NCBI RefSeq assembly: GCF_013386115.1
Contig: NZ_JACAOR010000013.1
Span: forward strand, 165,011 to 229,010
Length of the DNA: 64,000 nt
DNA from: Pseudomonas gingeri
Lineage (GTDB): Bacteria > Pseudomonadota > Gammaproteobacteria > Pseudomonadales > Pseudomonadaceae
Direction of reading: 5' to 3'
Every line of letters begins with the position of its first letter. The first letter of the stretch is position 1. This document shows positions 33,550 to 43,467 of this stretch, in pieces. The position numbers and the translations under genes are program-made. The notes beneath the pieces were generated by a model. That model made no database searches, had not been told where the DNA came from, and was given only the letters and a program-made list of their open reading frames with translations.

Positions 33550-35015
33550 CAATCTATTCCTAACTGGTTCCACATGGCATCGATCCGCCGGGTCACGGCC
33601 TCATCCTTGACGATCACCCGGCCCCACTCGCGCGTGGTTTCGCCGGGCCACTTGTGGGTGGCATCCAGTCCCATCTTCGACCCCAGGCCGGAAACCGGCG
33701 AGGCGAAGTCGAGGTAGTCGATCGGCGTGTTGTCGATCATCACCGTGTCGCGCTTGGGGTCCATGCGCGTGGTAATGGCCCAGATCACGTCGTTCCAGTC
33801 CCGGGCATTGATATCGTCGTCGGTGACGATAACGAACTTGGTGTACATGAACTGTCGCAAAAACGACCAGACACCCAGCATCACGCGCTTGGCGTGGCCC
33901 GGATACGACTTCTTCATGGTCACGACGGCCATGCGGTACGAGCAGCCTTCGGGCGGCAGGTAGAAGTCGGTGATTTCCGGGAACTGCTTCTGCAGGATCG
34001 GCACGAACACTTCGTTCAGCGCCACGCCGAGGATCGCCGGTTCATCCGGCGGCCGTCCGGTGTAGGTGCTGTGGTAGATCGGCTTGATCCGGTGGGTGAT
34101 GCGCTCGACGGTGAACACCGGGAAGCTGTCGACTTCGTTGTAGTAGCCGGTGTGGTCGCCATAGGGGCCTTCCGGGGCCATCTCGCCCGGATGGATCACG
34201 CCTTCCAGGACGATCTCCGCGGTGGCCGGGACCTGCAGGTCATTGCCACGGCATTTCACCAGCTCGGTGCGATTGCCCCGCAGCAGGCCGGCAAAGGCGT
34301 ACTCGGACAGGCTGTCCGGCACCGGCGTGACCGCGCCGAGGATGGTCGCCGGGTCCGCGCCCAGGGCCACGGACACCGGGAACGGCTGGCCCGGGTGCTT
34401 TTCGCACCACTCGCGGTAATCCAGCGCGCCGCCACGATGGCTGAGCCAGCGCATGATCACCTTGTTGCGGGCAATCACCTGCTGGCGGTAGATGCCGAGG
34501 TTCTGGCGATCCTTGTTCGGCCCCTTGGTGACCGTCAGGCCCCAGGTGATCAGTGGCGCGACGTCGCCCGGCCAGCAATGCTGGACCGGCAACATGCCGA
34601 GGTCGACATCATCGCCTTCGATGACCACCTCCTGGCAGACCGCGTCCTTGACCACCTTGGGCGCCATGGCAATGATCTTGCGGAAGATCGGCAGCTTGGA
34701 CCAGGCATCCTTCAGCCCCTTCGGCGGCTCGGGTTCCTTGAGGAACGCCAGCAGCTTGCCGATTTCCCGCAGCTCGCCGACCGCCTCGGCGCCCATGCCC
34801 AAGGCCACGCGCTCCGGCGTGCCAAACAGGTTGCCGAGCACGGGAATATCGAAGCCGGTGGGCTTTTCGAACAGCAGGGCCGGACCCTTCTTGCGCAGGG
34901 TACGGTCACAAATTTCAGTCATCTCCAGGACTGGGGAAACCGGCACCTGGATACGTTTCAACTCTCCGCGCTGCTCAAGTTGCTGCACGAAATCCCGAAG
35001 ATCCTTGAATTTCAT
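33549..35015 (-). CDS. ubiD: UbiD, 4-hydroxy-3-polyprenylbenzoate decarboxylase
   Basis: The protein has 488 residues from ATG 35015 (MKFKDLRDFV), the usual UbiD length. It decarboxylates the ubiquinone precursor using prenylated FMN made by UbiX. Family blocks visible are CRGNDLQVPATAEIVLEG, PEGPYGDHTGYY and DDDINARDWNDVIWA. The next gene is coupled through a TGATG overlap. The upstream neighbour on the same strand, rho, is more than 2 kb away, behind the acyltransferase. Confidence 0.96.
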   Translation of the reverse strand: MKFKDLRDFVQQLEQRGELKRIQVPVSPVLEMTEICDRTLRKKGPALLFEKPTGFDIPVLGNLFGTPERVALGMGAEAVGELREIGKLLAFLKEPEPPKGLKDAWSKLPIFRKIIAMAPKVVKDAVCQEVVIEGDDVDLGMLPVQHCWPGDVAPLITWGLTVTKGPNKDRQNLGIYRQQVIARNKVIMRWLSHRGGALDYREWCEKHPGQPFPVSVALGADPATILGAVTPVPDSLSEYAFAGLLRGNRTELVKCRGNDLQVPATAEIVLEGVIHPGEMAPEGPYGDHTGYYNEVDSFPVFTVERITHRIKPIYHSTYTGRPPDEPAILGVALNEVFVPILQKQFPEITDFYLPPEGCSYRMAVVTMKKSYPGHAKRVMLGVWSFLRQFMYTKFVIVTDDDINARDWNDVIWAITTRMDPKRDTVMIDNTPIDYLDFASPVSGLGSKMGLDATHKWPGETTREWGRVIVKDEAVTRRIDAMWNQLGID

Positions 35016-35102
35016 TAACCATGCACCCGTAAAATAGGCGTACATCCTACCTGCTCTTACGACCGCTGGCAGCTTATTGCATACCCTTGCCAGCCATTCC
35101 CG

Positions 35103-37082
35103 CTAAAGACGCCCCGTCACGGTTTGATTGCGCAAGGTGGTGAACAAGGGCTCAAGGAACGCCTCGACATACCGCGATCCCACATCGGAGAGATGGTTGT
35201 CATCGGAGTACAACGAGCGGCCATCAAGCTCGACCCGGCACCCGGCGATTGCGTCGCACAATTTCGGCGCAGGATCCAGCAACTCCACTTCGGGATCGGC
35301 ATCAGCCAGTTGCACGAACAGCGCATCGATATAGGCCTGACGCTTGAGATGCTCCGCCAGGGCTATGCCCTCACTGTTGATGGGCAGCCCCACCATCGCC
35401 AGGCGACTGAGACGATAAGGCACACTGAAGTCCTGCAGCGGGACTTCCTTGACCAGCCAGACCCGATGACCAGCGCCGCGCAACTGCCGCACCAGGTCCC
35501 CCATGCCTTCGGCGAAACGCCGCTCGGCGACGGCCCGGTCGTATTTCCCGGTTGCCGGGTCCATCAGGGCAGGCCCGGTATCACCCGAGCGTTGCCCATA
35601 GACGTACAGGCTCCAGCGTCCGACCAGCACCACGTCGCTGTACTTTTCCTCGTCCAGCGCCCGGGCTACACGCTGGTTGAAGCGCGCACAACCCGGGGTG
35701 CTTTCGCTCCTGCTGAAAGGCAGGCACCCGGAATAGGCGGCATGGGTAATGTTGACGCCGTGCTTGCGCGCTTCATCTTCCAGGGCCGGAATCAACGCCG
35801 CGGCATGGCTATCCCCCCAGACCAGCGCGCGCGCCGCTTGAGGTTGCGGACCGAAGTGGCAGAACGGGCGATCGCGTTTCTTGTCATCCGAGAGGCAGCT
35901 CATCAGCTCGGGACTCCAGGTGCGCGCCTGGGCATATTGCAGCGCCTGGGGTGACAGCCGCCAGGGAACACCGGCGGCCCAACCCAGGCTCTTTCCCAAC
36001 AGGCCCAGGCCGAGGATGGCCACACCCGACACCAAGAGGATCTGCCGGCGACCGGCCAACAAGCGTCGCTCACGAAACGGCACCTCGACAAACCGCCAGG
36101 ATCCATAACTCAGCACCAGGCTCAAAATGAACAGGCCGGCAAGCCCCCAGGCCCCCAGGCCGTAGACACTGGCGTACTTGCCAAACACCAGCACCGGCCA
36201 GTGCCACAGGTACCAGGAGTAGGAAATCAACCCGACGCCTACCAGCAAACGACTGCCCAGCACCTTGCCCACCAGGGTTGCCTGCTGGCCGTTGGCCCAG
36301 ATCAGGCCAGCCGCGCCCACTACCGGTAACAAGGCCGCAGCCCCGGGAAAGGAGGTGCCCGAATCATAAGCAAACACCGCCAGCAGGATCAGCCCCAGGC
36401 TGAACGCGCTGACGGCCTGGGCCTTTATCAGGCTGATACGTTGCCCGACAGGCATGACCGCCAGCACTACGCCTGCCAGCAACTCCCAGGCGCGCATGGG
36501 CAAGAGGTAAAAGGCTTTTTGCGGAGAGAGGCCTAGCGTCCACTGACTCATGGCAAAAGACATCAGCAGCAACAGGAACAAGCCCATGCGCCAATACTTC
36601 AAGCGACTCGACAGCAACATCAGCAGGAGCGGAAAAATGACGTAGAACTGCTCTTCGATCGATAACGACCAGGTATGCAGCAGCGGCTTGAGATCGGACG
36701 CCGTCTCGAAATAGCCATCTTGACGCGCGAACAACAGGTTGGAAGTGAAAATCACCTGGTAGTGAACAGAGCGTCCCAGCTCGTCGTAGTCCTTGGGGGC
36801 CAGCAGAAACCACCCGGCCACCAGACTCGCCAGCATCATGACGAACAGTGCCGGCAGGATACGCCGGGCACGCCGGCTCCAGAACTCGACGAGACTGAAA
36901 CGTCCGTCCTGACGCTCGCGCCAGATGATCGAGGTGATGAGGTAACCGGAGATCACGAAAAACACGTCGACGCCGACGAAACCGCCGGTGAATCCAGGAA
37001 CATCAAAATGAAACAGCACAACTGCGATGACCGCTACAGCACGCAAGCCGTCGATATCCTTTCGATAGGCGAGAGAGCTCAT
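35103..37082 (-). CDS. OafA/PatB-type O-acyltransferase with C-terminal SGNH domain
   Basis: The protein has 659 residues from ATG 37082 (MSSLAYRKDIDGLRAV). The N-terminal ~370 residues form an acyltransferase-3 membrane domain with the RAVAVIAVVLFHFD motif and about ten helices. The C-terminal part is an SGNH hydrolase-like domain: serine block WGDSHAAAL and the Asp/His block DDNHLSDVG. Such fusions O-acetylate O-antigen, peptidoglycan or exopolysaccharide sugars across the inner membrane. No polysaccharide locus is adjacent, so the substrate is unknown. It follows the rho terminator and must have its own promoter in 37083-37250. Confidence 0.9.
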   Translation of the reverse strand: MSSLAYRKDIDGLRAVAVIAVVLFHFDVPGFTGGFVGVDVFFVISGYLITSIIWRERQDGRFSLVEFWSRRARRILPALFVMMLASLVAGWFLLAPKDYDELGRSVHYQVIFTSNLLFARQDGYFETASDLKPLLHTWSLSIEEQFYVIFPLLLMLLSSRLKYWRMGLFLLLLMSFAMSQWTLGLSPQKAFYLLPMRAWELLAGVVLAVMPVGQRISLIKAQAVSAFSLGLILLAVFAYDSGTSFPGAAALLPVVGAAGLIWANGQQATLVGKVLGSRLLVGVGLISYSWYLWHWPVLVFGKYASVYGLGAWGLAGLFILSLVLSYGSWRFVEVPFRERRLLAGRRQILLVSGVAILGLGLLGKSLGWAAGVPWRLSPQALQYAQARTWSPELMSCLSDDKKRDRPFCHFGPQPQAARALVWGDSHAAALIPALEDEARKHGVNITHAAYSGCLPFSRSESTPGCARFNQRVARALDEEKYSDVVLVGRWSLYVYGQRSGDTGPALMDPATGKYDRAVAERRFAEGMGDLVRQLRGAGHRVWLVKEVPLQDFSVPYRLSRLAMVGLPINSEGIALAEHLKRQAYIDALFVQLADADPEVELLDPAPKLCDAIAGCRVELDGRSLYSDDNHLSDVGSRYVEAFLEPLFTTLRNQTVTGRL

Positions 37083-37252
37083 CAACCGGAGAAACCTGTT
37101 CAGATGGAAAATACGGTGACATCCAGCGTAGCCGCGTTTTTCAATCCTGCACTCGCTGATCAAAAACCGCCTTTCTGCCCTGATGTCCATTATGGCCAGC
37201 GTGTGGTGAGACGATCAGGCACGGCGATCGTTCCCTGCCAAACGCGCCCGGC

Positions 37253-37285
37253 AAAAAAAAAGCGCCCCGTCGGGGCGCTTTTTTC
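37253..37285 (-). terminator. rho gene terminator
   Basis: GCGCCCCG/CGGGGCGC (37262-37278) forms a GC stem flanked by A8 on one side and T7 on the other, so it can act in both directions. On the minus strand it ends the rho transcript 18 bp after the stop codon, with a U8 tail. Confidence 0.92.
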
Positions 37286-37302
37286 TGACCTGAAACGCGG
37301 TC

Positions 37303-38562
<1,260 letters not shown>

Positions 38563-38756
38563 ATAGGAATGACGTAATCATTTATGGAGGGGGGAAATTA
38601 AGCTTTTGGCTTAATGAGGCCGCGCCGCAGAGAAGGCGACAGGATCGCGTACTTGTTCGAAAAGGAGAGCGTCGGCGACGGCTTGCAGGGGGCAGTGGAG
38701 AAACCAGTGCGGGGCCGAATGTAACACCTGGGTTTCGGAGCGTCTAGCCCCTTTTT

Positions 38757-38790
38757 ACGAAAAAGCCCCGCAATTTGCGGGGCTTTTTGA
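38757..38790 (-). terminator. trxA terminator
   Basis: AAAAAGCCCCGCA and TGCGGGGCTTTTT form a long stem around a 3-nt loop, starting about 20 bp after the trxA stop. A and T runs on both sides let it work for either strand. Confidence 0.93.
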
Positions 38791-38807
38791 GGACAGCCGA
38801 ACGACGC

Positions 38808-39137
38808 TTAGATGTTGGCGTCGAGGAATGCCTGCAGCTGCGACTTCGACAGGGCGCCGACCTTGGTCGCCTCGACGTTGCCGTTCTTGAACAGCATCAG
38901 CGTAGGGATACCACGCACGCCGTGCTTGGCCGGGGTTTCCTGGTTGTCGTCGATGTTCAGCTTGGCGATGGTCAGCTTGCCTTCGTAGGTAGTGGCGATA
39001 TCGTCCAGGACCGGCGCGATCATCTTGCACGGACCGCACCACTCAGCCCAGTAGTCGACCAGGACAGGGCCTTCAGCCTTCAGGACTTCTGCTTCAAAGC
39101 TCGCGTCGGTGACGTGCTTGATAAGATCGCTGCTCAT
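38808..39137 (-). CDS. trxA: Thioredoxin 1
   Basis: The protein has 109 residues from ATG 39137, with GGAG upstream. The redox motif WCGPC is at about 33-37 and the cis-proline loop reads RGIPTLMLF. It is the general cytoplasmic disulfide reductase. The neighbouring rho gene downstream is transcribed separately because of the strong terminator between them. Confidence 0.98.
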   Translation of the reverse strand: MSSDLIKHVTDASFEAEVLKAEGPVLVDYWAEWCGPCKMIAPVLDDIATTYEGKLTIAKLNIDDNQETPAKHGVRGIPTLMLFKNGNVEATKVGALSKSQLQAFLDANI

Positions 39138-39312
39138 GGATGTCTCCGGAGTTGTGAGCCAAAAAAAACGTTGCTCATCATAGCCGTCCTTCCTACGTAC
39201 AGGAAGCCGCAGATGATTGAGTCTAACTATGGTGTTCCATGAGTCAGGGTATAGCCCAATCCGACTTCTTCCGCACAAATGCGCGTGCGTGAACAGTACC
39301 GCCCCTTGCAGG

Positions 39313-39339
39313 AGCCCCTGCGCAGCTTCGGTTGGGGCT
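39313..39339 (-). terminator. Possible hairpin terminator of the GntR regulator
   Basis: AGCCCC (39313-39318) pairs with GGGGCT (39334-39339) just past the regulator's stop. The stem is short with a 15-nt loop and there is no T tract, so this is a weak call. Confidence 0.3.
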
Positions 39340-39341
39340 GA

Positions 39342-40043
39342 TCAACCGGGCGTGACAAAGGCGATCCCGGTGCGCAACGCGGCATTGCGCACATGTTCCT
39401 GCATGGCCTTCTGCGCCGGGCCGCAGGCGCGCCGGGCCAGGGCGCGGAGGATCTTGCGGTGCTCCTGCCAGGTTTCCATCGCCCGTTCCGCCCGGATGAA
39501 CGGTAGCTTCTGGCTTTCCAGGAACAGCTCGGCGCTGGCACTGAGAATGCCGGCCATCGCCTGATTGCCGCTGGCCAGCAGGATCCGCCGGTGGAAATCG
39601 AAGTCCAGGCGGGCCGCGGCCTCGAAATCCCCGGCGCGCAATTCGGCGCGCATGGCGTCGACATTGTCCTGCAGGGTGTCCAGCTCGTCCGCCGTCAACG
39701 TCACCGCCGCCAGCCCGGCCGCGAACCCTTCGAGGGCATACCGCAGCTGGAAGATGTCCTCGGCCGACGCCTGGGCCGCGAACGGCCAGGCCAACCCGCC
39801 GGCCGCCGGCACCTGTTCGACCGTCGCCTGGACAAATACGCCCTTGCCCGGCTGCACGCTGATCACCCCCAGTGCACTCAGGGACGACAGCGCCTCGCGC
39901 AGGGAGGCGCGGCTCACCCCCAGCTGCAACGCCAGGTCGCGTTGCGAGGGCAGCGCATCGCCCGGGCCAAAGCCCTCGTCGCTGATCAGTTTACGGATGG
40001 CTTGCAGCGCCACTTCGGGTACGGCGCGGGAAATCGAATTCAT
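39342..40043 (-). CDS. FadR-type GntR-family transcriptional regulator
   Basis: The protein has 233 residues. An N-terminal winged helix is followed by an all-helical FCD ligand domain with the Asp/His metal-binding pattern (ARLDFDFHRRILLASGN). In the winged helix ALPSQRDLALQLGVSRASLREALSSL is the recognition region. It is divergent from the amino-acid ABC transporter genes that start 255 bp away, so it very probably regulates them in response to their substrate. The pair is inserted between the conserved genes trxA and ppx. Confidence 0.9.
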   Translation of the reverse strand: MNSISRAVPEVALQAIRKLISDEGFGPGDALPSQRDLALQLGVSRASLREALSSLSALGVISVQPGKGVFVQATVEQVPAAGGLAWPFAAQASAEDIFQLRYALEGFAAGLAAVTLTADELDTLQDNVDAMRAELRAGDFEAAARLDFDFHRRILLASGNQAMAGILSASAELFLESQKLPFIRAERAMETWQEHRKILRALARRACGPAQKAMQEHVRNAALRTGIAFVTPG

Positions 40044-40169
40044 TGTTTTCAGGCTGATCGGTCCGGTGGAGCGCTAGTTGTAAAGCTATTGCGAGCGGGC
40101 GGCAAGTCACGCCCAGCGCTGGTTCGGTCGGCGCGGCCAATGCCCGATAACAGTGCGAAATGCCTGGCA

Positions 40170-40184
40170 ACTGTTCAGACCAGT
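40170..40184. promoter_or_regulatory. Candidate operator in the regulator-transporter gap
   Basis: ACTG-TTCAGAC-CAGT has 4-bp inverted ends, and GACCA repeats as GACCA-GTAA-GACCA at 40178-40191. The size and position between the divergent regulator and transporter genes fit a GntR-family site, but the symmetry is weak. Confidence 0.25.
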
Positions 40185-40298
40185 AAGACCATGAAAAGCG
40201 CCTTGAAGCCATGAAGGGCGCGGTTCCAGGCCAGTCTGGCATGGGCTGTGCAATATCGATCGACAGAAATCATCGCCTTTTCAATTCGGAGATCTGCC

Positions 40299-41084
40299 AT
40301 GACCAAAGGCTTCAGCGCCCTGCTCACTGCCCTGTTCGCCAGCCTGATGCTGGGCCAGGCGGCCGCCCATGCCAACGGCCTGGATGACGTCGTCGCCCGC
40401 GGCACGCTCAAGGTCGCCGTTCCCCAGGACTTCCCGCCATTCGGCTCGGTCGGCCCGGACATGAAGCCACGCGGCCTGGATATCGACACCGCGAAACTGC
40501 TGGCCGACCAGCTCAAGGTCAAGCTGGAACTGATCCCCGTCAACAGCACCAACCGTATTCCGTTCCTCACCACTGGCAAGGTCGACCTGGTGATCTCCAG
40601 CCTCGGCAAGAACGCCGAGCGCGAGAAGGTCATCGACTTTTCCCGCGCCTATGCCCCCTTCTACCTCGCGGTGTTCGGTCCGCCCGAAGCCTCGATCAAC
40701 GGCCTGGCTGACCTCAAGGGCAAGACCATCAGTGTCACCCGCGGCGCCATCGAGGATATCGAGCTGACCGCCGTGGCGCCCGAAGGCGTGACCATCAAGC
40801 GCTTCGAGGACAACAACACCACCATCGCCGCCTACCTGGCCAAGCAGGTCGACCTGATCGCCAGCGGCAACGTGGTGATGGTGGCCATCGCCGAACGCAA
40901 CCCGAAACGCATTCCGGCGATGAAAGTGAAGCTCAAGGACTCCCCGGTCTACGTCGGGGTGAACAAGAACGAACCGGCCCTGCTGGAGAAAGTGAACCAG
41001 ATCCTCGCCGCGGCCAAGGCTGACGGCAGCCTCGAGAAGAACGCCCAACTCTGGCTCAAGCAGCCCCTGCCCGCCGATCTTTGA
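40299..41084 (+). CDS. Polar amino-acid ABC transporter, periplasmic binding protein
   Basis: The protein has 261 residues from ATG 40299, with GGAG 7 nt upstream. The signal peptide ends AAAHA-NG near residue 25. The SBP_bac_3 fold is visible in LKVAVPQDFPPFG, PRGLDIDTAKLLADQL and the ligand arginine region VNSTNRIPFLTTGKVDLVI. It captures an amino acid or related small molecule for the two permeases and the ATPase that follow. The substrate cannot be told from sequence. Confidence 0.92.
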   Translation: MTKGFSALLTALFASLMLGQAAAHANGLDDVVARGTLKVAVPQDFPPFGSVGPDMKPRGLDIDTAKLLADQLKVKLELIPVNSTNRIPFLTTGKVDLVISSLGKNAEREKVIDFSRAYAPFYLAVFGPPEASINGLADLKGKTISVTRGAIEDIELTAVAPEGVTIKRFEDNNTTIAAYLAKQVDLIASGNVVMVAIAERNPKRIPAMKVKLKDSPVYVGVNKNEPALLEKVNQILAAAKADGSLEKNAQLWLKQPLPADL

Positions 41085-41108
41085 TCCGGTTTTCCCGAGG
41101 TCCGCTCC

Positions 41109-41774
41109 ATGGCTTATCAGTTCGACTTCCTGCCGGTGCTGCACAACGCCGACCTGCTGGTGCGCGGCGCCCTGTTCACCCTGGAACTGACGGCCATCGG
41201 CACCCTGCTCGGGGTCAGTCTGGGGATCGTCGGGGCGGTGGTCCGGGCCTGGCGGATCCAGCCCTTCGCGGCAATCTTCGGCGTCTACGTCGAACTGATC
41301 CGCAACACGCCGTTCCTCGTGCAGTTGTTTTTCATCTTCTTCGGCCTGCCGTCCCTGGGACTGCAGATTTCCGAATGGCAGGCGGCGGTGCTGGCGATGG
41401 TGATCAACCTCGGCGCCTATTCCACGGAGATCATCCGCGCCGGCATCCAGGCGATCCCGCGCGGGCAACTGGAAGCCGCGGCCGCCCTGGCGATGAGCCG
41501 TTTCGAAGCCTTTCGCCACGTGGTCCTGCTGCCGGCGCTGGGCAAGGTCTGGCCGGCCCTGAGCAGCCAGATCATCATCGTCATGCTCGGCTCGGCGGTC
41601 TGTTCGCAGATCGCCACCGAGGAACTGAGCTTCGCCGCCAACTTCATCCAGTCGCGCAACTTCCGCGCCTTTGAAACCTACACCCTGACCACCCTGATCT
41701 ACCTGTGCATGGCCCTGTTGATCCGCCAGCTGTTGAACTGGCTCGGGCGTCGCTACCTGGCGAGGAGCCGCTGA
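41109..41774 (+). CDS. Amino-acid ABC transporter permease 1
   Basis: The protein has 221 residues, a HisM/GlnP-type permease with about five membrane spans and the ATPase-contact loop QLEAAAALAMSRFEAFRHVVLPAL. The segment ELIRNTPFLVQLFF is diagnostic of the family. Its TGA stop shares a base with the next start (41774), so the two permeases are coupled and probably heterodimerise. Confidence 0.93.
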   Translation: MAYQFDFLPVLHNADLLVRGALFTLELTAIGTLLGVSLGIVGAVVRAWRIQPFAAIFGVYVELIRNTPFLVQLFFIFFGLPSLGLQISEWQAAVLAMVINLGAYSTEIIRAGIQAIPRGQLEAAAALAMSRFEAFRHVVLLPALGKVWPALSSQIIIVMLGSAVCSQIATEELSFAANFIQSRNFRAFETYTLTTLIYLCMALLIRQLLNWLGRRYLARSR

Positions 41775-42421
41775 TGGATTTCACCTTCTGGGATATCGTC
41801 AACAACCTGCTGGCAGGCCTGCAATGGACCCTGGTGCTGTCGCTGGTGGCCTTTGTCGGCGGCGCCCTGATCGGCCTGCTGATCATGGTCATGCGCATTT
41901 GCGACAGGTCCGTGGCCCGCGGCTTTGCCCGCGCCTATATCGAACTGTTCCAGGGCACGCCGCTGCTGATGCAACTGTTCATGGTGTTTTTCGGCGTGGC
42001 CCTGCTCGGGGTGGATATCTCGCCCTGGCTGGCGGCGGCAATCGCCCTGACGCTGTTCACCAGCGCCTACCTGGCGGAGATCTGGCGCGGCTGCGTCGAA
42101 TCGATTCCCCATGGCCAGTGGGAGGCTTCGTCCAGCCTGGCGCTCACTCCCTACGAACAACTGCGCCATGTGATCCTGCCGCAGGCCCTGCGCATTGCCG
42201 TGGCGCCGACCGTGGGCTTTTCGGTGCAGGTGGTCAAGGGCACGGCCGTGACCTCGATCATCGGCTTCACCGAACTGACCAAGACCGGCGGCATGCTCGC
42301 CAACGCCACCTTCGAACCCTTCATGGTCTACGGCCTGGTAGCCGCCGGCTACTTCCTGCTGTGCTACCCCCTGTCCCTCAGCGCGCGCTACCTGGAAAGG
42401 AGACTGCATGCCGCTTCTTAG
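41774..42421 (+). CDS. Amino-acid ABC transporter permease 2
   Basis: The protein has 215 residues from ATG 41774, which overlaps the preceding stop. It is the second HisM/GlnP-type permease, with ELFQGTPLLMQLFM and the EAA loop QWEASSSLALTPYEQLRHVILPQA. The 3' end overlaps the ATPase gene by 14 bp. A longer frame starting at 41705 lies within the first permease and is not credible. Confidence 0.93.
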   Translation: MDFTFWDIVNNLLAGLQWTLVLSLVAFVGGALIGLLIMVMRICDRSVARGFARAYIELFQGTPLLMQLFMVFFGVALLGVDISPWLAAAIALTLFTSAYLAEIWRGCVESIPHGQWEASSSLALTPYEQLRHVILPQALRIAVAPTVGFSVQVVKGTAVTSIIGFTELTKTGGMLANATFEPFMVYGLVAAGYFLLCYPLSLSARYLERRLHAAS

Positions 42422-43145
42422 AATTTCCGCCCTGCATAAATACTACGGCGACCACCATGTGCTCAAAGGCATTGACCTGAGCGTCGAGGAGGGCCAGGTG
42501 GTGGCGATCATCGGCCGCAGCGGATCGGGCAAAAGCACCCTGCTGCGCACCCTCAACGGCCTGGAGTCGATCAACGACGGGGTGATCGAGGTCGATGGCG
42601 AATACCTCGACGCCGCCCGCGCCGACTTGCGCAGCCTGCGCCAGAAGGTCGGCATGGTGTTCCAGCAGTTCAACCTGTTCCCGCACCTGACGGTGGGCGA
42701 AAACGTCATGCTCGCGCCCCAGGTCGTGCAGAAGGTGCCCAAGGCCAAGGCCGCCATCCTGGCGCGCAGGATGCTCGAACGGGTCGGCCTGGGGGAAAAA
42801 TTCGACGCCTTCCCGGATCGCCTGTCCGGCGGTCAGCAACAGCGCGTGGCCATCGCCCGGGCCCTGGCGATGTCGCCGAAAGTCCTGCTCTGCGACGAGA
42901 TCACCTCGGCGCTGGACCCGGAACTGGTCAATGAGGTGCTCAGCGTGGTGCGCCAGCTGGCGAAGGAAGGCATGACCCTGATCATGGTCACCCACGAAAT
43001 GCGCTTTGCCCGGGAAGTCGGCGACAAGCTGGTGTTCATGCACCAGGGCAAGGTGCATGAAATCGGCGATCCGAAGGTGCTGTTCGCCAACCCGCAGACC
43101 GCCGAGCTGGCCAACTTCATCGGCACCGTGGAAGCTCAGGCCTGA
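42408..43145 (+). CDS. Amino-acid ABC transporter ATPase (GlnQ/HisP type)
   Basis: The protein has 245 residues. Walker A is GRSGSGKST, the signature is LSGGQQQRVAIARALA and Walker B is VLLCDEITSALDPE, with the H-loop at MVTHEM. It powers uptake through the two permeases encoded just upstream. The four-gene unit ends here, followed by a 10-bp-stem hairpin at 43184-43207. Confidence 0.95.
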   Translation: MPLLRISALHKYYGDHHVLKGIDLSVEEGQVVAIIGRSGSGKSTLLRTLNGLESINDGVIEVDGEYLDAARADLRSLRQKVGMVFQQFNLFPHLTVGENVMLAPQVVQKVPKAKAAILARRMLERVGLGEKFDAFPDRLSGGQQQRVAIARALAMSPKVLLCDEITSALDPELVNEVLSVVRQLAKEGMTLIMVTHEMRFAREVGDKLVFMHQGKVHEIGDPKVLFANPQTAELANFIGTVEAQA

Positions 43146-43183
43146 GCCTTCGCCCGCCCGAACCTCCCTTGCTGCCCCCTGGT

Positions 43184-43207
43184 TGCGCCACGCTTGTGCG
43201 TGGCGCA
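43184..43207 (+). terminator. Hairpin after the amino-acid ABC operon
   Basis: TGCGCCACGC (43184-43193) and GCGTGGCGCA (43198-43207) form a perfect 10-bp stem with a TTGT tetraloop, 38 bp after the ATPase stop. There is no T run, so it may need Rho or act as a 3' stabiliser. Confidence 0.6.
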
Positions 43208-43237
43208 TGCCGCGGCACTCCCCTCCTCCCGTCGCCC

Positions 43238-43255
43238 GCGTCACTGGAATGTCAT
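43238..43255 (+). promoter_or_regulatory. Pho-box-like PhoB site upstream of ppx
   Basis: The 18-bp layout GCGTCAC-TGGA-ATGTCAT matches the 7-4-7 arrangement of the Pho box (CTGTCAT-N4-CTGTCAT): the right repeat at six of seven positions, the left at four. A TAATAT -10 candidate lies 21 bp downstream. Control of polyphosphate enzymes by phosphate starvation is known in other bacteria. Confidence 0.45.
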
Positions 43256-43467
43256 ATTTCAGTAGGAAAAATCACCTAATATCGTCTCGTTGATAAAAAT
43301 TTCCAGATACGCCAAGCCCTTTCAAAAGCAGTCCCACTCATCGCCCTGATCTTTCCTGCCTGACCGGGTAAACAGCCCGGTGGTCTACCGAGCCTCAAGC
43401 ACCATCCGTTGGCGGCGACGGTCGATCGTGGCACGATGGCCGGGTTATCGACCGAGATCCTTCAACC

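Larger units (their letters stand above)
43146..43467. other. ppx upstream region, no gene seen
   Basis: The first 60 bp hold the end of the ABC operon, with a hairpin (43184-43207). The remainder carries a Pho-box-like site, an AT-rich stretch around 43256-43305 with a TAATAT -10 candidate (43277-43282), and a 150-bp leader to the ppx ATG. No coding region is supported. Confidence 0.5.
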
